The position numbers and the translations under genes are program-made. The notes beneath the pieces are model-generated. The model saw only the letters and a list, made by a program, of their open reading frames with translations, was not told where the DNA came from and did no database searches. From positions 1-26,541 of the IMG/VR virus record IMGVR_UViG_3300042401_002034: DNA of 26,541 nt. One strand, given 5' to 3'. Shown piece by piece: positions 16,146 to 23,848 of the stretch; the first letter of the stretch is position 1, and each line of letters begins with the position of its first letter. This DNA comes from a virus.

Positions 16146-17900
16146 TTAATGACGCATTTCATTAATTCTCTTTAAAATTTCTTCAGCAACGTCTCCGCTG
16201 TTTTGATTGTCCCCCATCACCGTGGCAATCACTTGTTTTTTATTATTCAATATGTCGTAGATAATTCCTTCGATTGTGTTCTCGAATATGGGGTAGTAAA
16301 CTAATACATTATTTTTTTGACCGTATCTATAAGCTCGGTCTTCTGCTTGGGCGTGGTCTGATGGTAAAAATGAAAGGTCGTTCATTATTACTGCTTCAGC
16401 AGCTGTAAGAGTAAGTCCAACACCTGCGGCTTTAATATTGCCAACAAATACTTTAACCTTTGGGTTATCTTGGAATTCATCGACACTATGTTGTCTTTCA
16501 GGTTTAGACATTGAACCGTCGACTTTTACTGCCGCTTTACCAAAGTGTTCAACAATTTTATTTAATGATTCTGTGAAGTTACAGAATATGATAACCTTCT
16601 TGTCTTGTTCTAAAATGTTTTCGGTTAGTTCAATTGTTTGTGTAATTTTTTCGTTGGCAATTATTTGACGAATTTTTGTCAACTTTGTGAACTGAACTGT
16701 TAATGATTTAGATTCTTCGGGATTCTTTTCATACCAATTATAATATTCACCCATAACTTCTTCATACTCTTTAGATTTCAATCTTAAGTATACCGGTGTT
16801 ATAATCTTATCGGGAAGGTCTAACACATCTTCTTTAAGTCTTCTAAGGGTTAATCCTAATGTTCTGTCTCTAAGTTCTTCAAGGTTCGATGCACCCATGA
16901 CATTCCAAACTTTTCTTGGACCAACTTTAAATTGATATCCTTGACAATACCTGATTACATATGCCATCCAATTTTTTGCCACAGGAGAATCGACCAAACT
17001 TAATAAGTTATAATAATCAATTGGTCTTGAAGTCATCGGGGTTCCTGTAAGGAGCCAAATCCTATCAACATTTTTTACAATGTCATTTATTAATTTTGTT
17101 CTTTGAGCCTGAGCATTTTTGATATAGTGTGCTTCATCAACAACAACCAAATCAAAATTGGCTCTAAGAATTTCCGAATCATCTTTCTTTTTAGGGTCAT
17201 GGAAATTTTTTATTATGTCGTAGTTTATGATTACAAAGTCGTGTTCTGTTGAAAAGTTTTTCCCTTCTGCAATATAAACACTTCTGTCTGAATAATTTTC
17301 AATCTCTCTTTTCCAGTTTATTTTAAGTGTTGCAGGACAAATGATTAATATCTTTTTTGCACCTGTTTCGAGAGCACCAATAATGGTTGATGTTGTTTTA
17401 CCAAGACCCATATCATCTGCCAAAATGTATCTTTTGTTTTCAACCAATTTTTGTATTGCTTCTTTTTGGTGAGATAGTGGAGGACGGTGAGAATATTTTT
17501 CATAATCGATGACAACGTCTTTTACTGTGTTGTCTTTAATGATGGACGCCTTCGGTAACCAAAAATCATGAAACTCTTCCGTTTCAAACACTCTTCCCCA
17601 AATGTGATACGCTTTATCTTTTTCAGCTAATAATTTTTCAACCCAAACCTTCTGTGGTATTTCTGTGTATAATTTATCGTCAGCCAATTTTTGTGCGAAG
17701 TATGCATCGAGTATTATCCATTTCTTTGCAACCTTAGGTTGTTTGTCATGATTGTTGATAATGTATTCTGATTGACTTCTGGTTGGATAAAACTTTCGGT
17801 TGACTTGGGATTTTCTTTTCAGTTCAAGCAAATAATTGTTAGCTCCTTCGTAATTCTCAAGAAGTAACAACGCCTTTGATTCTAAACTAATATTTTCCAT
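16146..17900 (-). CDS. SNF2-family helicase/translocase
   Basis: The 584-residue protein has all SNF2/SF2 ATPase motifs: ADDMGLGKTT (161-170, Walker A), KKILIICPATLKINW (motif Ia), VVVDEAHYIKN (252-262, DEAH box), WLLTGTP (282-288), then lobe 2 with KVIIFCNFT, GVGLTLTAAE and QAEDRAYRYGQ (518-528, motif VI). The family translocates on double-stranded DNA using ATP, and phage members take part in replication restart, recombination or repair, a role close to T4 UvsW though UvsW is a different SF2 branch. Residues 1-135 are a phage-type N-domain I cannot assign. The ATG overlaps the SET gene stop by one base (TAATG), so the two are coupled. Confidence 0.93.
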   Translation of the reverse strand: MENISLESKALLLLENYEGANNYLLELKRKSQVNRKFYPTRSQSEYIINNHDKQPKVAKKWIILDAYFAQKLADDKLYTEIPQKVWVEKLLAEKDKAYHIWGRVFETEEFHDFWLPKASIIKDNTVKDVVIDYEKYSHRPPLSHQKEAIQKLVENKRYILADDMGLGKTTSTIIGALETGAKKILIICPATLKINWKREIENYSDRSVYIAEGKNFSTEHDFVIINYDIIKNFHDPKKKDDSEILRANFDLVVVDEAHYIKNAQAQRTKLINDIVKNVDRIWLLTGTPMTSRPIDYYNLLSLVDSPVAKNWMAYVIRYCQGYQFKVGPRKVWNVMGASNLEELRDRTLGLTLRRLKEDVLDLPDKIITPVYLRLKSKEYEEVMGEYYNWYEKNPEESKSLTVQFTKLTKIRQIIANEKITQTIELTENILEQDKKVIIFCNFTESLNKIVEHFGKAAVKVDGSMSKPERQHSVDEFQDNPKVKVFVGNIKAAGVGLTLTAAEAVIMNDLSFLPSDHAQAEDRAYRYGQKNNVLVYYPIFENTIEGIIYDILNNKKQVIATVMGDNQNSGDVAEEILKRINEMRH

Positions 17901-18289
17901 TACTCGAAAACAATTCCGTTATCATAATTTATCAATAGTTCTTCTTCTCGATTTATATCTCTCAGTGCGAAAAATATAAACGTTCGATTTTCTTCATCTG
18001 TATACCAATCAACGTTTGGTGTTTTGGAATGATTATAGTATGAACCATAACCCAAAACTAATGCATGTTCTCTCCAATTTTCAGAACGAGGATAACAAAA
18101 CGCATAGTTTGAAAATACAGGTATTTTTTCAAGGTTGCTTTGAGGGAATGAAATAAATGGACATACGTCTATGATATCATGTTCCTTTATTGGTTGTGAC
18201 GAAAAAACGCCTAAATTGTGTAGGGGACTATTTCCCAAATAAATTTTGGTTGGTGGTGTAATTTTCATATTTGGTTTAAATATAGTCAT
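17900..18289 (-). CDS. SET-domain protein (putative lysine methyltransferase)
   Basis: Starting at ATG 18289 the protein is 129 residues; a TTG at 18307 and a second ATG at 18268 are alternatives. It is a minimal SET domain: KIYLGNSPLHNLGVFSSQPI (15-34) matches the N-terminal GxGxFA region, YYNHSKTPNVDW (84-95) contains the NHSxxPN SAM-binding motif, and ALRDINREEELLINYD (108-123) is the ALRDIxxGEEL-xxxY motif with the catalytic-type Tyr122. Such stand-alone SET proteins methylate lysines of proteins. There is no substrate domain. It forms an operon with the SNF2 gene (1-nt overlap) and starts back to back with the gp14-like gene. Substrate unknown; it could be a virion, host or DNA-binding protein. 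Confidence 0.85.
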   Translation of the reverse strand: MTIFKPNMKITPPTKIYLGNSPLHNLGVFSSQPIKEHDIIDVCPFISFPQSNLEKIPVFSNYAFCYPRSENWREHALVLGYGSYYNHSKTPNVDWYTDEENRTFIFFALRDINREEELLINYDNGIVFE

Positions 18290-18297
18290 ATAATGAG

Positions 18298-18305
18298 TAT
18301 TTATC
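18298..18305 (+). promoter_or_regulatory. TATTTATC box, 3 nt before ATG, in a divergent spacer
   Basis: GAGTATTTATCAATATGG places the box three bases before ATG 18309. The spacer to the divergent SET gene is only 19 nt, so both directions must be served from this very short region. No TATTTATA copy is visible for the SET gene on the minus strand (it reads GATAAATA). Confidence 0.45.
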
Positions 18306-18308
18306 AAT

Positions 18309-18821
18309 ATGGAAAATTTAGTCCCAATAACAAGATTAGGTAAATTCTTTGGTCGTGAAGACTATGCTTTAGATATTGGTATGGGTGAAGAGTGGTTGAT
18401 TGGTGATATGAACTTTACCGTTATATTATATCGTATTGATAGATATAAGACAAAGACCGATGATGTTTATGGTGAGGTGTTAGAAGATGGTATTCAGTTC
18501 TTGGCTCCTATTGAACTTAAGGGATATGTTCAAGTTATGGCTCCGGCTAATAAAAACTATGGTAACTCTAAAGTTGAAATTCACGAACCTGGTAATATGA
18601 AGTTTTCAATCTATCAAAAGACTCTTGAAGATTTAGATGTTGAGATATTCAAAGGTGATTATTTCGGATATTATGAAACAGAGGATAGGGTGAGATATTA
18701 TGTTGTTAGTGATGATGGATTTGTCAGGTCTGATAATAAACATACGTATGGTGGGTATAAGCCGTTCTATAGAACGATAACAGCAACATTCGTTAGTGAA
18801 AACGAATTCAGAGGTATATGA
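18309..18821 (+). CDS. Probable neck protein, T4 gp14-like
   Basis: The 170-residue protein contains DDVYGEVLEDGIQF and PIELKGYVQVMAP, then KFSIYQKTLEDLDVEIFKGDYF and YYVVSDDG. The order (YGE segment, beta-rich middle, then a 'G-D-Y-F...' turn and a strand pair) resembles the gp14 neck family, where a VxPDxxFGED and GDLIYFP pattern is seen. It is shorter than T4 gp14 (256). Position supports it: it precedes gp15-like, sheath and tube genes, the T4 order 14-15-18-19. The stop overlaps the next ATG (ATGA). Assignment is moderate; it could be another small head-tail connector. Confidence 0.5.
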   Translation: MENLVPITRLGKFFGREDYALDIGMGEEWLIGDMNFTVILYRIDRYKTKTDDVYGEVLEDGIQFLAPIELKGYVQVMAPANKNYGNSKVEIHEPGNMKFSIYQKTLEDLDVEIFKGDYFGYYETEDRVRYYVVSDDGFVRSDNKHTYGGYKPFYRTITATFVSENEFRGI

Positions 18822-19237
18822 TAATTCTAATAACCGAGGCTCAAAAAAAATCTTTATCGAACAGTTTAATCGGTGAAAGGGTTATGGTTTATTATAATTT
18901 ACATAAACACACCTTTTCAGTTCAGAAAAATGGGATTGTTGTTTTTCACGCCGATTACTTGAAATTGAAAGATGTTGAGTTCAGAGTTAGAGTTGGGGGA
19001 AAAGAAAAGGTTAGAAAAGAAAAATCGAAGAATGTTCATGCATTCGTTATTGGTATCTTAGAAGATTTTTGTGAATATCCTTGTGAGGAAATGCCTGAAG
19101 AACCTGTGGGTGAGATAATAACATATAATCCGTATTTATATGATAGTTTTGTTTTCAGAAAAACGAAAGAGCCAGTATACAACGCAAATGAGGTTGTTAT
19201 GATAAACTTAAAAAATAAAATATTTGTAATCGAATAA
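18818..19237 (+). CDS. Hypothetical protein with N-terminal LITEAQ tag
   Basis: The 139-residue protein overlaps the preceding gene by ATGA. It begins MIILITEAQKKSL, resembling the 'hydrophobic-I-x-E' start of several proteins in this window and of T4 capsid-targeting sequences. A basic stretch (GGKEKVRKEKSKN, about 66-78) is followed by an acidic Cys/Pro segment (FCEYPCEEMPEEPVGE). The C-terminus is beta-rich. No known domain seen. Genes between neck and tail-completion functions often encode virion or assembly proteins; that is the only hint. Function unknown. Confidence 0.6.
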   Translation: MIILITEAQKKSLSNSLIGERVMVYYNLHKHTFSVQKNGIVVFHADYLKLKDVEFRVRVGGKEKVRKEKSKNVHAFVIGILEDFCEYPCEEMPEEPVGEIITYNPYLYDSFVFRKTKEPVYNANEVVMINLKNKIFVIE

Positions 19238-19248
19238 ATATTTTTAAT

Positions 19249-20289
19249 ATGCCATTACCGAAACAAGTCAAACCTACATTACCGTTAGTCCCTAAGAAAA
19301 CATTGTCCGCTAGAAGGGAACAGTTATTGGAGTTTATCAATAAAGACGGAACGTTTTTGCCTAAGTCAGTGTTACATGCCGACTTGGATAGAGGGATGCT
19401 CGATTTTGTTAAAGGTGAGTTGGAAGTTGTAACCGCAGGAAAAGTTGTTCCTATGGTAGACACAATCATTACTACTCAAAACTGGGCTCAATACGTTGAA
19501 ACCGCTTTGTTCGTTGATTTGGATTACAACCCATCACCACCATTTCTTACTGTTGTTAGAAGTCCTGAGGTTAAGTTCGGAACGAATCCCGCACTACAAT
19601 ATACTATACCGAATAGAAAACAATTTTATTATGCATCGGTCCCAACTTGGAACGGAAACGAACAAGGTATGGACATATATACAATACCTCAACCTGTTCC
19701 TGTCGATATCAATTATAGTTTGAAGTTTATCTGTAATAGAATGAGAGAGTTGAATCAACTCAACAAAATTGTTATGCAGAAGTTTTCTTCAAGACAAGCC
19801 TATACCTTTATCAAAGGTCAGTATGTTCCAATTATATTGAATAATGTTTCTGATGAATCTCAAATGAGTTTAGACGCCAGAAAGTATTATGTTCAGAGTT
19901 ATGATTTTACAATGTTGGGTTATTTGATTGACGAAGAAGAGTTTGAGGTCAAACCTGCAATTGCTAGAGTTTCTCAAGTATTCGAAGTTCAGTCTGACAA
20001 CAAAAAGAAAAAAAGAAAAATATATCCTGAAAACCCCGATGAGTTTGGTCAGAATTTTTTATTTGTTTCAGGGAATAACGTTCTGAGTGGTATTGTTGAT
20101 TTCACTGTTGACATGACAATCATTTCTACAAATAATATTATTTCGTTTGATGTCTTCATTAATGGAGATTATTATGGAACAGATTTGAACTTTATACAAG
20201 TTACTTTAGACGACGTTCTCAGAATCGAAGTTGTTAAAAATGATGATACTTCGGATGGTAATATTTTATTTGAAAATAAGTTAGTTTAA
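19249..20289 (+). CDS. Probable tail completion/sheath stabiliser protein, T4 gp15-like
   Basis: The 346-residue protein lies between the neck genes and the sheath, where gp15 sits in T4-like genomes. The middle contains YTIPNRKQFYYAS, PVPVDINYSLKFICNRMREL and FIKGQYVPIILN, then YYVQSYDFTMLGYLIDEEEFEV. This layout (paired strands, a 'Ψ-YxLxF' strand, an Arg-rich helix, then a late beta sheet) matches the gp15 plan of MIYELSIFTRYEDD and RRRIEWSLTFEVNG. The C-terminal ~100 residues after a basic run (KKKKRK) form an extra domain absent in T4 gp15 (272 residues). A T-rich TAAATATTTTTAATATG precedes the start. Assignment rests on context plus weak pattern. Confidence 0.45.
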   Translation: MPLPKQVKPTLPLVPKKTLSARREQLLEFINKDGTFLPKSVLHADLDRGMLDFVKGELEVVTAGKVVPMVDTIITTQNWAQYVETALFVDLDYNPSPPFLTVVRSPEVKFGTNPALQYTIPNRKQFYYASVPTWNGNEQGMDIYTIPQPVPVDINYSLKFICNRMRELNQLNKIVMQKFSSRQAYTFIKGQYVPIILNNVSDESQMSLDARKYYVQSYDFTMLGYLIDEEEFEVKPAIARVSQVFEVQSDNKKKKRKIYPENPDEFGQNFLFVSGNNVLSGIVDFTVDMTIISTNNIISFDVFINGDYYGTDLNFIQVTLDDVLRIEVVKNDDTSDGNILFENKLV

Positions 20290-20447
20290 TTTTCTCCGTA
20301 TATATCTTTTTTCTCTTTACACTTCTCAATTATTAGATTCTCCAAAAATTTATAAATTTTTATTCCTCTCTTATCACAGTATTTTTTTAGTATATCATGT
20401 GATTCAGGGGATATTTTTATGTTTTTGATTTCTTTCTTTGTTTTCAT
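20286..20447 (-). CDS. 53-residue ribbon-helix-helix-like protein
   Basis: A short open frame on the minus strand (ATG 20447, TAA 20288-20286) encodes 53 residues: a basic N-terminus, then IKNIKISPESHDILKKYC and KIYKFLENLIIEKCKEKK. The pattern (a beta strand K-x-I-K-I-S, Pro-Glu, helix 1 ending Tyr-Cys, a turn with G-I-K, and helix 2 K-F-x-E-x-L-I) is that of Arc/MetJ-type ribbon-helix-helix DNA-binding proteins. Such proteins dimerise through the strand and bind operators. It overlaps the gp15-like stop by 4 bp, convergently, and has an exact TATTTATA 33 bases upstream on its strand. It sits in the only gap before the sheath gene, where it might act as a regulator. Not verified beyond pattern. 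Confidence 0.6.
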   Translation of the reverse strand: MKTKKEIKNIKISPESHDILKKYCDKRGIKIYKFLENLIIEKCKEKKDIYGEN

Positions 20448-20480
20448 GGTAGAAAAAAGGCAGAATTTATTCTCACCGTT

Positions 20481-20488
20481 TATAAATA
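20481..20488 (-). promoter_or_regulatory. TATTTATA box upstream of the RHH gene
   Basis: On the minus strand CTATTTATAAACGG lies 33 bases before ATG 20447. On the plus strand the same bases read TATAAATA, the exact T4 late box, 78 bases before the sheath ATG, so direction is uncertain. Confidence 0.4.
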
Positions 20489-20525
20489 GATATCAGAAAG
20501 TCAAGTTTTTTCATTCAAATACTAA

Positions 20526-20533
20526 TATTTATC
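20526..20533 (+). promoter_or_regulatory. TATTTATC box upstream of the sheath gene
   Basis: CTAATATTTATCATT is 33 bases before ATG 20567, leaving an AT-rich leader without SD. Together with the minus-strand box at 20481-20488 it makes this 119-nt spacer (20448-20566) a small divergent control region. Confidence 0.45.
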
Positions 20534-20566
20534 ATTAAAATAAATCTGCATTAGAACAATTTAATA

Positions 20567-23500
20567 ATGGCAACAGCACAAGCAAATCAAAAAGTATACG
20601 TTTCTCCCGGTGTCTATACCTCAGAAACAGACTTATCTTTCGTGGCTCAAAGTGTCGGTGTAACGACATTAGGTCTTGTTGGAGAATCCATCAAGGGCCC
20701 TGCATTTGAACCTATCTTTATCACGAACTATGATGAATTCCAAGCTTACTTCGGTGGAACAATTCCCGAAAAGTTTGTGAATACACAAATCCCTAAATAT
20801 GAAGCGGCGTATATTGCCAAATCTTATCTTCAACAGTCGAACCAAATGTTCTTCACAAGAATTCTTGGTTTATCTGGATATGATGCAGGTCCATCATGGA
20901 GTATAAGAGTAACTGCAAACCCAGACCCAACAACAATAGGTCTTAGTTCAGCGGTTGCAACATCGACTTGGACAGCAGGTTTTACGGGTTCGTCATCTGC
21001 AAATACAATAACATTCGTTAGTGGAGCATTACCAACACCCGTTTTACAAAACTTAAATGTTCAATTTAGGTTATCAAACGGTTCAACTTCAACATATGCT
21101 GAAGGTTTTAATACATACGTTGGTAATATAATAGATACTCCTTCTTTGTCTGCAACAACAGCAGTTGTTTACGGGTCAATTCCTGATACTGATTATTCGA
21201 ATTTATCAGGTTATACAACAATTGTTAATGCGTTTGGAAGTGATTCAACTAATTTATTATTCAATGATTTATCTGCAGCAGATAACGACCCATGGTTTTA
21301 TGCAACTTTCGATATTCCAAGTGGTAACAACTATTCAGGATATTCATTTGATTATGTGGTAAATAATTTAGTTTCATTAGGTGGAACCGTTTATAGTGGA
21401 ACAGTATCAGGTAACTCTTATACGTTCTCAGGAACTGCATTTGAAGAATATAATAATATGGTTGTTGCAACTTTACGTTCAAGAGGTATTTCTCTTTACA
21501 CTAATAGTTCTGCAAGTCTTAATCACGGACCAGTCTATGAAGTTACTGGATTAACTGACGTTCAGTTAGTTTGTAACGACCAATATTCAGGTGTTACTAA
21601 AAATCCTTTTGGAACTTTCTTACTTTCAGGGGTGACTAAAGATAATGACATTTTCTCTTTCGAGACTTCTTTATTAGCTTCATCTTCTAAGTATCTTACT
21701 AAGGTATTAGGTGTTGATAACTTTGGAAAATCAAGAAATGAAGTTCCTTTGTTTGTTGAAGAAATTTATCCTGGTTCTTTAAATTATGCATTTAACCAAA
21801 GTTACATCAGAGGTTTAAACTGTGACTTGGTTGCATTACCTGAAGCTAGAGATACGACATCAACTACAACTATTGCTTGGAAATTACAACAATATCAATC
21901 ACCACAAACACCTTTTTTTGTATCTGAGTTAAGAGGTAATAGAGTTTACAACTTATTTAGATTCATTTCAATCTCAGACGGAGATGCTGCTAATACTGAG
22001 GTAAAAGTTTCAATTGCAAACATTTCTTTTAACAATATGACATTTGATGTTTTAGTTAGAGATTTCTTTGATACAGACCAAAATCCTGTGGTAATTGAAA
22101 AATACACAAATTGCACATTGGACCCAGCAACTAACAACTTTATTGGTGTTAGAATCGGGACTTCAAATGGCGAGTATGCTTTAGTATCAAAATACATCAT
22201 GGTTGAAATGGCTGACGGAGCTCCTATAGATGCTTTACCTTGTGGTTTCAATGGATATACACAGAGAGAATATGATTCAATGTCGAATCCTTCTCCTATG
22301 ATTGTATACAAAACAAAATACTACTTCCCAGGTGAAGTTATTTATAACCCTCCATTCGGAACTAACTCTGGTGGTTCAAACACAGTAGAGTCTCCTGGTG
22401 ATGTGGTTAGAAGAACATATTTAGGTTTCTCAACTCAGTTTGGTGTTGATGATTCTTTCTTACAATATAAAGGTCAACAAAATCCAATAGCTGATTGGGC
22501 TCAAGCAACTGATTCTATTCCTTGGAACTACCTTTCGAAAGGTTTCCACATGGACTCAGGTGCAACTGTTGTGACTATCGGAAACGTTTATGATACAAGT
22601 GGTCAAACGGCTTATGAATGTGGAGTTGCTGAATTTAGAAATGACCCTGAATCTCAAGAGAACCCTTACTATTTCATCTACGCTAGAAAATACACTTGTT
22701 GTTTTGCTGGTGGATTTGACGGATGGGATATCTACAGAGAATTCAGAACTAATGAAGATAGATTCCAATTAGGTGCTACAGGTTTCTTAGCAGGTTTCGC
22801 ACCTGACCAAAGATACCCAACAGCAACAGGTGATGGTTTATTCAAGAGAATTGTTGTTCAGAATAACAGAAGTGATTTTGCTAACACTGACTACTACGCT
22901 TACTTACTTGGTATCTTAACATACGCTAACCCTGAATCTACAAACATTAACGTGTTTGCAACTGCATCAATTAACTATGTAGATAACTCAAACTTAGTTG
23001 AGGCGGCTATCGATATGATTCAATTCCAAAGAGCGGATTCTGTGTATATCACAACGACTCCTGACTACGATATGTTCTCACCAGATGCTACAGACCCTCA
23101 ATTGATTGTTTACCCACAAGAAGCTGTAGACTCTCTTGATAACACAGGAATTGATTCGAACTACACAGCTACTTACTATCCTTGGATATTAACAAGAGAT
23201 ACAGTTAACAATACTCAAATCTACTTACCAGCTACTGGTGAAGTTTGTAGAAACTTAGCATTGACTGATAACATCGCATTCCCTTGGTTCGCATCAGCGG
23301 GTTACACAAGAGGTCTTGTTAATTCAGTTAAAGCGAGAGTTAAACTAACTCAAGAAGATAGAGATACTTTATATCAAGGTAGAATCAACCCAATCGCAAC
23401 TTTCTCTGATGTGGGAACTGTAATTTGGGGTAACAAAACTTTACAAGTTGCTGATACCGCTCTTAACAGATTAAACGTTAGAAGATTGTTGTTACAAGCT

Positions 23501-23776
23501 CGTAAGTTGATTTCAGCGGTGGCTGTAAGATTATTGTTCGAACAAAATGACCAAATCGTTAGACAACAATTCTTAGACAGTGTTAACCCAATCTTAGATT
23601 CAATCAGAAGAGACAGAGGTTTATACGATTTCCGTGTAACAGTTTCTTCTTCACCTGAAGACTTAGATAGAAATACACTAACAGGTAAGATTTACTTAAA
23701 ACCTACGAAGGCATTAGAATTCATCGACATCGAATTCTTCATTACTCCAACAGGAGCTTCGTTTGAGAATATTTAA
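20567..23776 (+). CDS. Tail sheath protein (T4 gp18-like)
   Basis: The 1069-residue protein shows both ends of contractile sheath proteins. The N-terminus is VYVSPGVYTSETDLS (about 10-24) followed by GLVGESIKGPAFEP, and a YFGG segment. The C-terminus has GRINPIATF, TVIWGNKTLQ, LNRLNVRRLLLQARKLISA and a final SSPEDLDRNTLTGKIYLKP. In the virion it forms the contracting tube around the tail tube, and contraction drives DNA delivery. It is far longer than T4 gp18 (659): the extra ~400 residues are mostly a Ser/Thr/Gly/Asn-rich beta-type insert at about 115-400, likely exposed on the tail. Clean start at ATG after an AT-rich leader; a strong terminator follows. Confidence 0.95.
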   Translation: MATAQANQKVYVSPGVYTSETDLSFVAQSVGVTTLGLVGESIKGPAFEPIFITNYDEFQAYFGGTIPEKFVNTQIPKYEAAYIAKSYLQQSNQMFFTRILGLSGYDAGPSWSIRVTANPDPTTIGLSSAVATSTWTAGFTGSSSANTITFVSGALPTPVLQNLNVQFRLSNGSTSTYAEGFNTYVGNIIDTPSLSATTAVVYGSIPDTDYSNLSGYTTIVNAFGSDSTNLLFNDLSAADNDPWFYATFDIPSGNNYSGYSFDYVVNNLVSLGGTVYSGTVSGNSYTFSGTAFEEYNNMVVATLRSRGISLYTNSSASLNHGPVYEVTGLTDVQLVCNDQYSGVTKNPFGTFLLSGVTKDNDIFSFETSLLASSSKYLTKVLGVDNFGKSRNEVPLFVEEIYPGSLNYAFNQSYIRGLNCDLVALPEARDTTSTTTIAWKLQQYQSPQTPFFVSELRGNRVYNLFRFISISDGDAANTEVKVSIANISFNNMTFDVLVRDFFDTDQNPVVIEKYTNCTLDPATNNFIGVRIGTSNGEYALVSKYIMVEMADGAPIDALPCGFNGYTQREYDSMSNPSPMIVYKTKYYFPGEVIYNPPFGTNSGGSNTVESPGDVVRRTYLGFSTQFGVDDSFLQYKGQQNPIADWAQATDSIPWNYLSKGFHMDSGATVVTIGNVYDTSGQTAYECGVAEFRNDPESQENPYYFIYARKYTCCFAGGFDGWDIYREFRTNEDRFQLGATGFLAGFAPDQRYPTATGDGLFKRIVVQNNRSDFANTDYYAYLLGILTYANPESTNINVFATASINYVDNSNLVEAAIDMIQFQRADSVYITTTPDYDMFSPDATDPQLIVYPQEAVDSLDNTGIDSNYTATYYPWILTRDTVNNTQIYLPATGEVCRNLALTDNIAFPWFASAGYTRGLVNSVKARVKLTQEDRDTLYQGRINPIATFSDVGTVIWGNKTLQVADTALNRLNVRRLLLQARKLISAVAVRLLFEQNDQIVRQQFLDSVNPILDSIRRDRGLYDFRVTVSSSPEDLDRNTLTGKIYLKPTKALEFIDIEFFITPTGASFENI

Positions 23777-23791
23777 TACTATCAATAGTAT
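23776..23791. repeat. Palindrome at the sheath stop codon
   Basis: ATACTAT-CA-ATAGTAT is a perfect 7-bp inverted repeat beginning on the last base of the sheath TAA. It precedes the main terminator by 4 bases. Possible mRNA 3'-end structure. Confidence 0.5.
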
Positions 23792-23795
23792 TTCG

Positions 23796-23825
23796 AAATC
23801 CCCCACCACAAATGGGGGATTTTTG
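23796..23825 (+). terminator. Intrinsic terminator after the sheath gene
   Basis: AAATCCCCCA (23796-23805) pairs with TGGGGGATTT (23813-23822) around a 7-nt loop, followed by a T-rich end. The next gene has its own box 11 bases later. Confidence 0.9.
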
Positions 23826-23836
23826 TTTAATAAAGG

Positions 23837-23844
23837 TATTTATA
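23837..23844 (+). promoter_or_regulatory. TATTTATA box, 4 nt before ATG
   Basis: AAAGGTATTTATATGTTATGG places an exact box 4 bases before ATG 23849, directly behind a terminator. Expression of this gene cannot come from the sheath transcript without read-through, which supports promoter function. Confidence 0.55.
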
Positions 23845-23848
23845 TGTT

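Noticed and set aside
18290-18307. TTG start of the SET gene
   Set aside because: Two ATG codons (18289, 18268) lie just downstream, before the SET domain; the TTG would reach to within one base of the divergent ATG.
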